Below are positions 1 to 8,897 of a stretch of 64,000 nt of DNA, in pieces (position 1 is the first letter of the stretch; each line of letters begins with the position of its first letter). The notes under the pieces were generated by a model that had not been told where the DNA came from, did not search any database, and was given only the letters and a program-made list of their open reading frames with translations. The translations under genes and the position numbers were made by a program. The DNA comes from Candidatus Gastranaerophilales bacterium (GTDB taxonomy: Bacteria; Cyanobacteriota; Vampirovibrionia; Gastranaerophilales; Gastranaerophilaceae), in contig CALUWA010000002.1 in the NCBI GenBank assembly GCA_944324365.1, positions 62,001 through 126,000 of the forward strand. Reading direction: 5' to 3'.

Positions 1-1203
1 AAGCATGTATTTGAACCGGCGGTTAAAAAGGGCAAAGCATATTTTGAAACGTTTTTATCAACAAATACTCCGCCGAGTCAATTTGTAACATCGGGTGCAT
101 TCAGGCTGAAAGAATATGTTCCGGCGCAGCGTGCTGTTTTTGAACGTAATCCTGATTATTACATTATAAATAAGGCTGATCAAAAATTACCTTATCTCGA
201 CAAACTTGTGTACCTTATTGTGGGTGATGTAAATAACGAAGTTTTAAAATTTGAGGGCGGCGAGCTTGATGTTATCGGGTTACAGGGCGCAAATGTTGCA
301 AGATTTAAAGAGCTTGAAAAACATTCCGATTTCAAAGTGTACAACCTCGGGCCAAATACGGGAACGATGTTTGTTTCAATGAATTTAAATACCAGAAAAG
401 ATGATAAGGGAAAATTTTATGTTTCTCCGATGAAGCAAAAATGGTTCCAGGATAAGAATTTCCGCCGGGCTGTTGATTATGCGATAGACAGAAAAAATAT
501 GGTGTTTAATATTGCAAACGGTCTTGGGGCTCCGCTTTTTACGGCAGAGAGTTTAAATTCCATATTCTTAAACAAAAATCTGCCGTCTTATGATCGTGAT
601 GTTAATAAAGCGAAAGAATTATTGAAAAAATCAGGTTTTTACACTGATAAAAAAGGAAAACTCTATGACGAATACGGTAACAGGGTTGAATTTGATCTTT
701 ACACAAATGCCGGAAATACCGAACGCGAAGCCATAGGAGTAATGGTTAAACAGGATTTGGAAGATTTGGGGATGAAGGTTAACTTCAAACCTATAGAATT
801 TAATACTCTTGTAAACAAACTTGTAAACACTTACGATTGGGATATGGTAATTATGGGGCTTACGGGTTCTCCGCTTGAGCCGAACGGCGGTAAAAATGTA
901 TGGATGTCTGACGGGACATTGCATATGTTCAACCAAAGGCCTGCCGGATATAATAAGGATGACAGGTTTGAATGGGAAAAACGTATTGATGAAATGTATA
1001 TAAAAGGGGCGCTTGCAACTGATTTTGACTCAAGAAAAAAATATTACGATGAATATCAAGCAATAGCTTATGAGGAAAAGCCATTTATTTATATTTATTC
1101 ACCGCTGATTATATCAGCAATCAGAACGAAGTTCAAAAATCTTTATCCGTCAATGCTTGGCGGTCTGACGCATAATATTGAAGAAATCTATATTGACAAA
1201 TAA
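1..1203 (+). CDS. Peptide ABC transporter substrate-binding protein, C-terminal part (5' end outside window)
   Basis: The reading frame is open from base 1 to the TAA at 1201-1203, about 400 residues, so the true start lies upstream of the window; a GTG at 208 is internal. The sequence resembles the C-terminal two thirds of family 5 extracellular solute-binding proteins: it includes YLDKLVYLIVGDVN, an FRRAVDYAIDR segment typical of the hinge region, and a C-terminal half in which pseudo-repeated GYNKDDRFEWEKRIDEMY matches the usual surface of this family. The family binds oligopeptides or related solutes outside the inner membrane and hands them to the permease pair that follows directly (1219 and 2186). 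The lipoprotein or signal sequence is not visible because it is cut off. Confidence 0.88.
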   Translation, partial: KHVFEPAVKKGKAYFETFLSTNTPPSQFVTSGAFRLKEYVPAQRAVFERNPDYYIINKADQKLPYLDKLVYLIVGDVNNEVLKFEGGELDVIGLQGANVARFKELEKHSDFKVYNLGPNTGTMFVSMNLNTRKDDKGKFYVSPMKQKWFQDKNFRRAVDYAIDRKNMVFNIANGLGAPLFTAESLNSIFLNKNLPSYDRDVNKAKELLKKSGFYTDKKGKLYDEYGNRVEFDLYTNAGNTEREAIGVMVKQDLEDLGMKVNFKPIEFNTLVNKLVNTYDWDMVIMGLTGSPLEPNGGKNVWMSDGTLHMFNQRPAGYNKDDRFEWEKRIDEMYIKGALATDFDSRKKYYDEYQAIAYEEKPFIYIYSPLIISAIRTKFKNLYPSMLGGLTHNIEEIYIDK

Positions 1204-1218
1204 CGTACGGGTACATAA

Positions 1219-2193
1219 ATGCAGATACTTAAATACATATTGAAAAGAATATTACAAGCAATACCGCTACTAATAATAGTATCGTTAATAAGCTTTTTCA
1301 TAATAAGATTAAGCCCTGTCGACCCGCTTGCCGAATTAAGGCTGAATCCTTCCGTATCTCAGGAAACCCTCGAAAAAGAAACAAAGCGTCTTGGTTTGGA
1401 TAAACCGATAATCGTTCAATACGGAAAGTGGGCAAAATCTTTTCTGAAAGGCGATTTAGGAATTACCTCTAACGGTGAGCAAGTCAGTACAAAGTTAAAA
1501 GAAAGAATTCCGAATACACTTTTGCTTACAACTATTGTAATCTTTTTAACCTGGCTTGTCGGTATCCCTTTAGGTATCGCTGCGGCTTTAAACTGGAAAT
1601 CTCCGTTTGACAGAATTTTAACTGTATTAACAAGTATCGGCATGGCGATACCTTCGTTTTTCTTTGCTGTACTTTTGTTGATTTTTGCGGTAAAAACGGG
1701 CTGGTTTCCGGTCGGCGGACTGACAAGTTCGGATTTTTTGGAAAAAAGTTTGGCCGGTCAGATTGCCGATATAACCCATCATTTGGTTTTACCTGTTACA
1801 GTGCTGTTTACATTATCCCTTGCCGGATTGCAAAGGCAGATGAGAGCAAATTTGCTCGATGTTTTGGACAGCGATTATGTGAAATTTGCGCGGGCTAAAG
1901 GGTTGAGCGAATTTGACGTAATTTTTAAACACGCATTAAGAAACGCAATAAACCCTATGATAACGCTTCTGGGTTTTGAATTTGCCGGATTATTGAGCGG
2001 TGCTGCGCTGACGGAATATGTGTTCCAGTATCCGGGGCTTGGCAGACTTATATTGGAAGCTGTTATGCGTTCTGATATAAACCTTGTTATGGCATCTCTT
2101 ATGATGGGCGCAATTATGCTGATATTGGGAAATTTGATTGCGGATATTCTCCTTATTATCACTGATCCTAGGATAAGGAGGTCAAATGTTTAA
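1219..2193 (+). CDS. Peptide ABC transporter permease, DppB/OppB type
   Basis: 324 residues, the normal length for this family. An N-terminal membrane helix at about residues 10-30 is followed by a periplasmic stretch and five more hydrophobic segments. The binding-protein-dependent permease signature (EAA loop) is visible as FARAKGLSEFDVIFKHALRN near residue 230, which contacts the ATPase. It begins 15 bases after the binding protein and overlaps the next permease by 8 bases, so the three are one transcription unit. The ribosome binding site before ATG 1219 is weak, which fits translational coupling. No ATPase gene (DppD/DppF) is in the window; it may be upstream or elsewhere. Confidence 0.93.
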   Translation: MQILKYILKRILQAIPLLIIVSLISFFIIRLSPVDPLAELRLNPSVSQETLEKETKRLGLDKPIIVQYGKWAKSFLKGDLGITSNGEQVSTKLKERIPNTLLLTTIVIFLTWLVGIPLGIAAALNWKSPFDRILTVLTSIGMAIPSFFFAVLLLIFAVKTGWFPVGGLTSSDFLEKSLAGQIADITHHLVLPVTVLFTLSLAGLQRQMRANLLDVLDSDYVKFARAKGLSEFDVIFKHALRNAINPMITLLGFEFAGLLSGAALTEYVFQYPGLGRLILEAVMRSDINLVMASLMMGAIMLILGNLIADILLIITDPRIRRSNV

Positions 2194-3253
2194 AGAGGTT
2201 ATTCAAAAACTTTGGCAGGACAAATTTGCACGGATTTCTCTGATTGTGCTTGGAATAATATATCTGTGCTTGTTTTTTGCGGATTTTATTGCTCCTTATA
2301 CCAAAGACTTTTCGGACAGAACCATGGCCTATGTTCCGCCTTCAAAAATTTATGTTATTGATGAAAATTTTCATCTTTCAAAACCTTATACATACAACTA
2401 TATAAGAGAATTTGATTCTGAAAATTTGAGAATTACTTATACCGAGGACAAAGGCCAAAAACATTATATTAAATTTTTCTCAAAAGGCGAACCATACAAA
2501 TTTTTGGGTATTATTCCGATGAAACGCCACTTGATTACAACGGACAAAGACGGTCGGTTATTTTTGCTTGGAGCTGACATAAACGGCCGTGACGTATTTT
2601 CAAGAATTCTTTTCGGCGGAAGAATTTCAATGACAATAGGGTTTTTAGCTTTGTTTGTGCTGTTTCCGATAGGTCTTTTATACGGCGGAATTTCCGGATA
2701 TTTCGGCGGGATTACGGATACAATAATGATGAGGTTTGCGGAAGCTGTTATGTCTATTCCGAGTTTTTATCTTTTAATAATTCTGGCTTCAATTCTTCCG
2801 AGCGGAATGACGAGCGCGCAGAGGTTTATGCTTATTGTAATAATTCTTGCACTTATCGGCTGGGCCGGATTTGCAAGAGTTGTGAGAGGAATGGTTTTGT
2901 CTGTAAAAAATCAGGAGTTTGTTCAGGCTGCAAAATCTATCGGAGCCTCAAGGCTTAGGATTATCGTAAAACATATTCTTCCGCAGACAACTAGCTTTGT
3001 AATTGTGGCAATGACATTATCTGTTCCTTCATATATTTTGTCGGAATCCGGTTTGAGCTTTTTGGGGCTCGGTATTCAGCAGCCGGATGCAAGCTGGGGA
3101 AATATGCTCAAAGAAGCGCAGGAATATACAAATATCATATACAGACCTTGGCTTTTAACTCCGGGATTTTTAATTTTTATTGCCGTACTTGCCTTTAACG
3201 TAATAGGTGATACAATTAGAGATGTGCTTGATCCGAAAAGCAGAAATACGTAG
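2186..3253 (+). CDS. Peptide ABC transporter permease, DppC/OppC type
   Basis: 355 residues. One N-terminal membrane helix (about 15-35), then a periplasmic insert of roughly 90 residues, then five helices. The EAA loop is QAAKSIGASRLRIIVKHILP near residue 250, and the end FNVIGDTIRDVLDPK is typical of the DppC group. An AAGGAGG ribosome binding site lies five bases before the ATG, inside the end of the upstream permease gene. It pairs with the product of 1219 to form the membrane channel. The periplasmic insert is longer than in the classic E. coli DppC; this is also seen in other bacterial OppC-like proteins and is not in itself evidence of a new function. Confidence 0.93.
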   Translation: MFKEVIQKLWQDKFARISLIVLGIIYLCLFFADFIAPYTKDFSDRTMAYVPPSKIYVIDENFHLSKPYTYNYIREFDSENLRITYTEDKGQKHYIKFFSKGEPYKFLGIIPMKRHLITTDKDGRLFLLGADINGRDVFSRILFGGRISMTIGFLALFVLFPIGLLYGGISGYFGGITDTIMMRFAEAVMSIPSFYLLIILASILPSGMTSAQRFMLIVIILALIGWAGFARVVRGMVLSVKNQEFVQAAKSIGASRLRIIVKHILPQTTSFVIVAMTLSVPSYILSESGLSFLGLGIQQPDASWGNMLKEAQEYTNIIYRPWLLTPGFLIFIAVLAFNVIGDTIRDVLDPKSRNT

Positions 3254-3274
3254 TAAACCGAAAGGCTGGAATTT

Positions 3275-4000
3275 ATGGAAAACTTAGTCCCGCAATTTGA
3301 CCTCTCAATATGTATAAGGCTTGTGTCGGCAGTTCTCTTGAGTTTTGCTGTCGGTCTTGAAAGAGAGATGACAAATAAGTATGCAGGTTTAAGAACTAAT
3401 ATTCTTGTTTGTTTGGGTGCGTGCGTGTTTACTCTTATTTCTATATACGGTTTCCCGATGGTATCCGTGACCGGGGATGAGTTTGGGACAAGAGATACTG
3501 CACGTGTTGCGGCACAGGTTGTAACCGGTATCGGTTTTATAGGCGGCGGTACGGTGTTAAGACATGGGGCAAATGTTTTTGGGCTTACCACAGCAGCTAC
3601 ACTTTGGGCTGTTGCAAGTATCGGGATGGCTTGCGGTGCCGGCATGTATGGCGTGGCAATTATTACAACAATCTTATCTATAATTGTTTTGGTTTCTGTG
3701 CGATTTTTTGAAAGAAATATTCTTATTTCAAGCACAAAGAACATAATGCGATTAAGAATTACTCTAACCTGTGCACATGAAAAATCAAATGATATTTACG
3801 ACTTTATACTTGAAAAATATCCGCGGCTTCGTGAAATATCAAAAAAACAAAGCAAGCAGGATGAAAATTTGACCAAAATTATTGCGATTATAGATATTAA
3901 TTCAAAAAATCCGATACAGGCAACATATAAGATTTTTAAAACGGTTGATGGTATCGACTCTATTTCAATACAAGAATATAATGAATTGATTGGGAAATAA
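3275..4000 (+). CDS. MgtC/SapB family membrane protein
   Basis: 241 residues. The N-terminal half has four hydrophobic segments with the conserved MgtC pattern: LSFAVGLEREMTNKYAGLRTN, then RVAAQVVTGIGFIGGGTVLR, then LTTAATLWAVASIGMACGAG. The C-terminal third (about 150-241) is soluble and looks like the ACT-type domain of many MgtC proteins. The family is linked to magnesium limitation, membrane potential and survival under stress, but its exact activity is unsettled. It starts 21 bases after the permease gene with an AAAGG site, so it may be cotranscribed, though no functional link with peptide uptake is evident. No magnesium-responsive leader can be recognised in the 21-base gap. Confidence 0.88.
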   Translation: MENLVPQFDLSICIRLVSAVLLSFAVGLEREMTNKYAGLRTNILVCLGACVFTLISIYGFPMVSVTGDEFGTRDTARVAAQVVTGIGFIGGGTVLRHGANVFGLTTAATLWAVASIGMACGAGMYGVAIITTILSIIVLVSVRFFERNILISSTKNIMRLRITLTCAHEKSNDIYDFILEKYPRLREISKKQSKQDENLTKIIAIIDINSKNPIQATYKIFKTVDGIDSISIQEYNELIGK

Positions 4001-4010
4001 CTCATGGGGG

Positions 4011-4730
4011 CTACAGCTTAATGTTCTGGTGGAAAAGATTATATCTTTTCAAATTCCCTATATTATCTAAACTTTCCAGTAAATTTTTTGATATAGTGTT
4101 TTTTTTAGGATTATTAGAACTTAAATATTTGCTGACCAGTGTATCAACATAATGTTTGCAATCTTTATATGGAACCTTTTCTCCGATAGAATAAACAAGT
4201 TTTAACACAAACAGGTCATTTTCTGTAAGTGATGTATTCCAATTTCCTCTTGCGCACATAACATCATCTGGATTAGGACTATGCCCCAGCCCAAAAACAT
4301 GTCCTAACTCGTGCAGTAAAAGATGGTATATTTCATTAGAAGTAAATTCTTCTCCGTTTGTTTGCAGTACCCCTATATTTATGGCAAATGTATTTAGGTA
4401 ATTGTTCACTTGTTCGCTATACTGCAATCCGCTATAGTTAATAGTTCCTTTTTTCCAGTAGATTTTTATGTCTGTGTTTTTTAATGTGTCTATTATGTTG
4501 AATTTAATTTTAAAATCTAGAGCTTTTGACCACTCACTCAATGCTTTTTTTGCTAAAGCTATGTATTTTTCCTCATTATGCTTAAGATTTGGAAATGTCA
4601 GCGGCGTAATGTAGACATTGTATGACTTTTTTGTCAACAAACGTAACGAGCCGTTTTCCGAAAATTGTGCTGCATCACAATCTATCTTGTAGTTAAATGT
4701 GGAAAGGATATACTTATAAAGATTTTTCAT
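4011..4730 (-). CDS. Matrixin-like zinc metalloprotease without signal peptide
   Basis: Recognised from HLLLHELGHVFGLGHS, which fits the metzincin zinc motif HExxHxxGxxH, and from PDDVMCARG about ten residues later, which supplies the Met-turn expected in this fold. The frame extends upstream to a TTG at 4754, inside the neighbouring gene, but the ATG at 4730 is the more likely start (239 residues). No signal peptide or propeptide with a cysteine switch can be seen at the N-terminus, which is unusual for a matrixin-type protease. The zinc motif is near residue 140, and a lysine- and asparagine-rich tail of about 75 residues follows. It lies directly downstream of the 147-residue orphan at 5190. 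Substrate unknown. Confidence 0.75.
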   Translation of the reverse strand: MKNLYKYILSTFNYKIDCDAAQFSENGSLRLLTKKSYNVYITPLTFPNLKHNEEKYIALAKKALSEWSKALDFKIKFNIIDTLKNTDIKIYWKKGTINYSGLQYSEQVNNYLNTFAINIGVLQTNGEEFTSNEIYHLLLHELGHVFGLGHSPNPDDVMCARGNWNTSLTENDLFVLKLVYSIGEKVPYKDCKHYVDTLVSKYLSSNNPKKNTISKNLLESLDNIGNLKRYNLFHQNIKL

Positions 4731-4746
4731 GATAATCTTTCTATGT

Positions 4747-5190
4747 TTAACCAATCAGGTTTAAATTTGCTGCGAGCATTCCACCATTCGTGTAGATTGC
4801 ATCACCATTTAGTGGGAGGTTTACTCCAAGTTCTCCTCGCATAAAAGATAGTGATGAATTTCCGTTTAAGGAAACATTTCCTCCCAAGAAACTTTGCATA
4901 CCTATTGCAGGTTCAAAGTATTGTGATTTTACACTTCCAAGCTTAGAAATTTTTTCTGTATTGTTTACCTGTATAACTTTATCTATATTATTAATGTTAA
5001 AACTTTCGTTTGGGTCAGTCACTCCAAGTTCTCCTGCAATAGCGTGAGTACTCGGACTAGGGACTAATGGGGCATTGCCTTCGCCAGAAACACCTGCAAC
5101 CCCACTCGAAGCCGCAACATGACTTGCTACAGCCTGCTGCATAGCCTGCTGTGATATACTTGTTTGCTGGTAAACCTGACTTATTTCCAT
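4747..5190 (-). CDS. Hypothetical protein upstream of metalloprotease
   Basis: 147 residues; not recognised. The ATG at 5190 is chosen over a TTG at 5202 because GGAG sits six bases before it. The N-terminus is rich in Gln, Ala and Ser (QQTSISQQAMQQAVASHVA). The tetrapeptide-like unit GELGV occurs twice (about residues 53-57 and 120-124), and the C-terminal half is rich in Asn, Gly, Ser and Leu. There is no signal peptide or membrane helix. Its stop is within 17 bases of the protease start and the two are probably cotranscribed, so it could be a substrate, inhibitor or secretion partner of the protease; this is inference only. Confidence 0.55.
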   Translation of the reverse strand: MEISQVYQQTSISQQAMQQAVASHVAASSGVAGVSGEGNAPLVPSPSTHAIAGELGVTDPNESFNINNIDKVIQVNNTEKISKLGSVKSQYFEPAIGMQSFLGGNVSLNGNSSLSFMRGELGVNLPLNGDAIYTNGGMLAANLNLIG

Positions 5191-5254
5191 CTTAATCTCC
5201 AAACTGCATTACTACTATTGTAACACATGTAGATTAAGATTTCAACCTTAAATC

Positions 5255-6511
5255 TTAGTTATAGCTAAAACCGTCTTCCTTAAGTCTGTCAATAACTTCC
5301 TGCAGTTGTTCGTCAGAACATACAAAAGATAACCTGAAATATCCTTCGCCGTGTTCGCCGAAGGCATTACCCGGAACCAGGACTATACCGGACTTTTCAA
5401 GAACAGCTTCGCAAAATTCGTATGCAGAATTAAATCTCTTAGGGATAGGAAGCCACAAATAGAAGGTTGTGTGGGAAATCTTATCATCAGGAATATCCCA
5501 GCCAAGTTCTCTGAAGCCTTTAATCATAATTTCCTGTTTGCGTTTGTAACCGAGATTGCCCTGTTTAATGTATTCATCGCCTTCCGGGTCGTTGAGAATT
5601 TCTGCGCAGGCTTTTTGCAAAACTTTAAATATGCCGTTATCAATTGTTGATTTTCCTTTGCCCAAACGCTGTACAACCGCAGCATTTCCGCAAATCCAGC
5701 CTAATCTCCAGCCTGTTATTGCGTAAGGTTTTGAAAAACTGTGAAATTCTACAGCAATATCTTTTGCGCCCTTGAGCTCAAACACACTGAACGGTTTTTC
5801 ATCTTCTGCAAAGTACAAATCGCAATAAGCCGCGTCAGAAATTAAAAGTATTTGATGTTTTCTGCAAAAATCAACAACAGACTGAACGTATTCTCTTGTT
5901 GTACCTATTCCCATAGGGTTGTTCGGAAAATTGATAATAACCGCTTTGACTTTATCCGGGTTAAAACCTTCTTCCTTGAGCTTATTGAAATATTCTTCCA
6001 TGTCAGGCTTAAAATCGTTTTCAGGAGTTAGCGGCACAGGATATGCGTATCCGCCCGAGCATTTGATTATCTGCAAATAAGATGCATAACAAGGGTCAGG
6101 AACCATGAAAATATCTTTTTCAAACTTATCTTCTTTTTGGGTTGTTAAAAATCTTATTAAGTGAGCAATACCCTCTTTTGAACCGATAAGAGAAAAAATT
6201 TCAGTCACAGGATCCAAATCAACACCGAAACGATTTTTCATCCTTTTTGCAATTGCTTCACGGAAATATAATTCTCCGCGCGGAGTTGCATAAAGATGAA
6301 TATTCGGCTCATCCATAAGCTCTTTTACTCTTTCTATAAGTTTTTTCGGAGGCATCATTGTCGGAGCACCCATAGAAAGCGAAATCGGAGCACGGTTTTT
6401 CTTGGTTAACTCTTCCCGAAGCTCATCGGTTCGTTCTTTAAGCTTAAACATAATATAAGTATCTAAAGACATAACGTCTTTGTTAAACAGCTTTTCTTCA
6501 AAAGTAAACAT
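5255..6511 (-). CDS. PLP-dependent class I/II aminotransferase (LL-diaminopimelate or aspartate type)
   Basis: 418 residues, fold-type I aminotransferase. The PLP lysine is K261 in SFSKPYAITGWRLG; N198 in NFPNNPMG and D226 in LISDAAYCDLY are the cofactor-contacting residues, and the substrate carboxylate arginine lies in YFRLSF near residue 403. The SFSK-x4-GWRLG form and the GAPTMMPP start are closest to the aspartate/LL-diaminopimelate aminotransferase group, so a role in lysine or aspartate metabolism is likely but not decided by sequence reading alone. An AAGGAAA site precedes ATG 6511. It follows mlaF by 17 bases on the same strand, which suggests cotranscription with mlaE-mlaF. Confidence 0.85.
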   Translation of the reverse strand: MFTFEEKLFNKDVMSLDTYIMFKLKERTDELREELTKKNRAPISLSMGAPTMMPPKKLIERVKELMDEPNIHLYATPRGELYFREAIAKRMKNRFGVDLDPVTEIFSLIGSKEGIAHLIRFLTTQKEDKFEKDIFMVPDPCYASYLQIIKCSGGYAYPVPLTPENDFKPDMEEYFNKLKEEGFNPDKVKAVIINFPNNPMGIGTTREYVQSVVDFCRKHQILLISDAAYCDLYFAEDEKPFSVFELKGAKDIAVEFHSFSKPYAITGWRLGWICGNAAVVQRLGKGKSTIDNGIFKVLQKACAEILNDPEGDEYIKQGNLGYKRKQEIMIKGFRELGWDIPDDKISHTTFYLWLPIPKRFNSAYEFCEAVLEKSGIVLVPGNAFGEHGEGYFRLSFVCSDEQLQEVIDRLKEDGFSYN

Positions 6512-6528
6512 AATTTCCTTCTTTCTTT

Positions 6529-7248
6529 TTAAGATAACATGTGCATCGGGCCTTCCAATGATGCGGTTACGAATTGTTTTGTATACGGATTGTCCTGTCT
6601 TAGCATTTCTTCGGGAGTTCCGGCATAAACAATTTTACCGCCGTAAAGCATAATGAGTTTATTTGCAGTTCTTGTAATTGTTGACATCTGGTGTGTTACA
6701 ACAATTGATGCTGCATTAGTTTCCTGCTGCAGTCTTACAATATAATCTTCGATTAATGTGGAAGAAATCGGATCCAGACCGGCTGTAGGTTCGTCGTACA
6801 AAATTGTCCGCGGTTCTGTTACTATTGCACGGGCAAAGCTTACACGCTTCTGCATACCGCCTGACAATTCGGACGGGAATTTTCGCTCGATACCTTTTAA
6901 TCCCACAAGTTCTAATTTTTGCGAAACAATTTTTTTAAGTTCATCTTCGCTGTATTTGTTGCGTAAATCTTTTCTTTCCCGGAGCGCAAACGAAATATTA
7001 TCTGCAACATTCAAAGAATCAAACAACGCCGAATATTGAAATACCATTGCAACATCACCGTTTGAAGTTACGATTTCTCCTCCGTCTTTTTCAATAAGTC
7101 CGCAGATGAGTTTTAGAACAGTACTTTTGCCGGAACCGCTAAACCCCACAACAGCAAGCGTTTCTCCGTCATTTACTTCAAATGATATGTTATCAAGAAC
7201 TTTTTTATCATCAAACGATTTTGTTAAATTTGTAACTTTTATACTCAT
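6529..7248 (-). CDS. mlaF: Phospholipid-transport ABC ATPase, MlaF type
   Basis: 239 residues. Walker A GFSGSGKST at 35-43, ABC signature LSGGMQKR at 128-135, Walker B ILYDEPTAGLDP at 149-160, followed by a His-containing switch segment VVTHQ. The LSGGMQKR variant of the signature is characteristic of the MlaF/TtgA group of lipid-trafficking ATPases rather than of solute importers. It lies 15 bases downstream of the MlaE-like permease. The expected third partner, an MCE-domain MlaD protein, is not in this window. The system moves phospholipids between inner and outer membranes in diderm bacteria and has plastid homologues (TGD proteins), so it also implies an outer membrane. Confidence 0.88.
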   Translation of the reverse strand: MSIKVTNLTKSFDDKKVLDNISFEVNDGETLAVVGFSGSGKSTVLKLICGLIEKDGGEIVTSNGDVAMVFQYSALFDSLNVADNISFALRERKDLRNKYSEDELKKIVSQKLELVGLKGIERKFPSELSGGMQKRVSFARAIVTEPRTILYDEPTAGLDPISSTLIEDYIVRLQQETNAASIVVTHQMSTITRTANKLIMLYGGKIVYAGTPEEMLRQDNPYTKQFVTASLEGPMHMLS

Positions 7249-7263
7249 AACCTTGTCCTTATT

Positions 7264-8073
7264 TTAGAAGAAAAATGCTATTGCAAAAATCATATCCCAT
7301 ATAACAATTGCGACAAATGACCAAACAACAGCTTTTGTTGTAGCAAGCCCGACTCCTTTTGCTCCGCCTGTGGCCTGATATCCGCAGGCACAGCTTATAA
7401 GCGCAATAGTACCGCCAAAACATACCGATTTCAACAGGCATACTCCCAAATCCTTCATATAAATTCCGAGCCATACTGAATCAAAATAGGCACGGTATCC
7501 GAGTTCTGTTGTCATGGCAGTTGTTACGCCGCCTGTTATAACACCAAATGCAGATGCTATAATGACGATTACCGGCATCATTATTATTCCGGATAAAACC
7601 CGCGGCACAAAAAGATACCTAATCGGATCTACTTTTAATACAGAAATAGCGTCAATTTGTTCGGTAACTCTCATTGTTGCGATTTCTGATGCAAGAGAAG
7701 AACCTATCATTGAGATAATGGCAAATCCTGACATAATAACACCGACTTCGCGCACGATAAGAATACTCAAAAGCAGCCCGACATAGTTGCCTCCGCCTTG
7801 TTTTACCATTTCCGATGCAACCTGGGAGGCTACGATGACGGCAGTCATTCCGACAATAGATAACGTTATCGGAAGCGAGCTTATTCCAAATCGTACGCAT
7901 TGGTTCATCAACTCATTAAAATCTATTTGCAAGGTCAAAATATACTTTAATGTTCCGAGTCCGTTGCTTACAATACTGCCAAATGTTGTCAAAAAATCAA
8001 CTATCTGGACAAAAAACATCCTAAAAATTTTATATGTAGTTGATTGCCGCAAGTATTGTTTAAACGTTACCAT
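7264..8073 (-). CDS. mlaE: Phospholipid-transport ABC permease, MlaE type
   Basis: 269 residues with about five hydrophobic segments. Conserved MlaE features include REVGVIMSGFAIISMIGSSL, ATMRVTEQIDAISVLKVDP and the PRVLSGIIMMPV stretch. The family forms the membrane dimer of lipid-transport systems energised by MlaF, which is encoded next. The start ATG at 8073 has only a weak upstream purine stretch. It is the first gene of a three-gene minus-strand unit (mlaE, mlaF, aminotransferase). The DNA immediately upstream is AT-rich and shared with the divergent small gene at 8197, so the promoters are probably back to back. Confidence 0.9.
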   Translation of the reverse strand: MVTFKQYLRQSTTYKIFRMFFVQIVDFLTTFGSIVSNGLGTLKYILTLQIDFNELMNQCVRFGISSLPITLSIVGMTAVIVASQVASEMVKQGGGNYVGLLLSILIVREVGVIMSGFAIISMIGSSLASEIATMRVTEQIDAISVLKVDPIRYLFVPRVLSGIIMMPVIVIIASAFGVITGGVTTAMTTELGYRAYFDSVWLGIYMKDLGVCLLKSVCFGGTIALISCACGYQATGGAKGVGLATTKAVVWSFVAIVIWDMIFAIAFFF

Positions 8074-8196
8074 TTCTTGATTATATCAAAAATTTACTCT
8101 CAAAGTCAAACAGTTTGCCGTATATTTTTATTGTATAATAAATTTATAGTTTTTTAACTATTGAAACCGGAATTATTAAATTAAGGAGAATGAGAA

Positions 8197-8412
8197 ATGA
8201 TTAAAATTACCCCGAATGTTACCACAAAGATTACTGTACCAGCGCAGCAAAAAGTTCAATATGCATACAATCATGTAAGCAGTGTAGTCAAAAAGAATCA
8301 GGTGCAAGCGGATTTTCGTACAGATAGGATTGATATTTCAGCACCTTCTGAAAAACAAGCAAATGCCGTTATGGAAAAATTAAAAGAACTCGGTATTAAT
8401 TTTATAAAGTAA
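8197..8412 (+). CDS. Small hypothetical protein, 71 residues
   Basis: Real gene signals support this short frame: AAGGAG ten to fifteen bases before the ATG and a perfect hairpin terminator right after the stop. The product is hydrophilic, without signal peptide or membrane helix. The last 30 residues (APSEKQANAVMEKLKELGIN) are predicted helical by eye and could form a helix with an acidic and basic face. The N-terminus MIKITPNVTTKI is similar in style to several orphan proteins of this window that begin with a short beta-type segment, but homology cannot be claimed. Function unknown; monocistronic. Confidence 0.6.
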   Translation: MIKITPNVTTKITVPAQQKVQYAYNHVSSVVKKNQVQADFRTDRIDISAPSEKQANAVMEKLKELGINFIK

Positions 8413-8418
8413 GGCAAA

Positions 8419-8444
8419 AAAAGGAGCTTTTTAAAGCTCCTTTT
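8419..8444. terminator. Bidirectional intrinsic terminator
   Basis: Perfect inverted repeat AAAAGGAGCTTT / AAAGCTCCTTTT with a two-base loop. Both flanks give a run of T on the leaving strand, so it can end transcription of the 71-residue gene (plus) and of panD (minus), whose stop codon lies nine bases beyond it. Confidence 0.85.
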
Positions 8445-8452
8445 CTGTACAT

Positions 8453-8809
8453 CTAATGATTTTGTATAATCTTATTTTTTTCATCTACCATAACTACTGT
8501 CGGGGTATGATGTTCAATATCTTCCGGCGTAAAATATGCGTAAGATATAATTATGACCTTATCTCCCGGTTGAACTTTTCTTGCCGCGGCACCGTTCAGG
8601 CATATGCAGCCGGAGCCAGGTTCTCCTTTTATAACATAGGTTTGGAACCTTTCCCCGTTATTAATATCAAGGATATCAACTTTTTGCCATTCTCTTATTT
8701 TAGCCGCTTTCATTAAGTCTTCATCAACTGTGATTGAACCGACGTAATTTAAATTAGCATCGGTAACAGTAGCTCTGTGTATTTTTGAAAATAAAAATTC
8801 CTGTAACAT
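8453..8809 (-). CDS. panD: Aspartate 1-decarboxylase proenzyme
   Basis: 118 residues, normal length. Makes beta-alanine from aspartate for pantothenate and coenzyme A synthesis. The self-cleavage site is G24-S25 in [10 protein letters not shown], which creates the pyruvoyl group on the new N-terminus. K9 in [10 protein letters not shown], and the GAAAR segment containing the conserved Ala-Ala-Arg, are also present. ATG 8809 has only a weak upstream site. The gene stands between the bidirectional terminator at 8419 and the divergently transcribed or same-strand speD upstream (88-base gap), so it could be read through from speD. No other pantothenate genes are in the window. Confidence 0.95.
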   Translation of the reverse strand: MLQEFLFSKIHRATVTDANLNYVGSITVDEDLMKAAKIREWQKVDILDINNGERFQTYVIKGEPGSGCICLNGAAARKVQPGDKVIIISYAYFTPEDIEHHTPTVVMVDEKNKIIQNH

Positions 8810-8897
8810 TTTCTCTTTACCTCATACAATATGTTATCACAAAAAAATACGACGCCCAATAAAGACCATCGTATTTTTAAGTTTTTTAAAATTATAA

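Noticed and set aside
3076-3744. 222-residue open frame on the minus strand over the MgtC gene
   Set aside because: It is antisense to a well-identified gene, has no ribosome binding site, and its residues show the low-complexity pattern typical of shadow frames.
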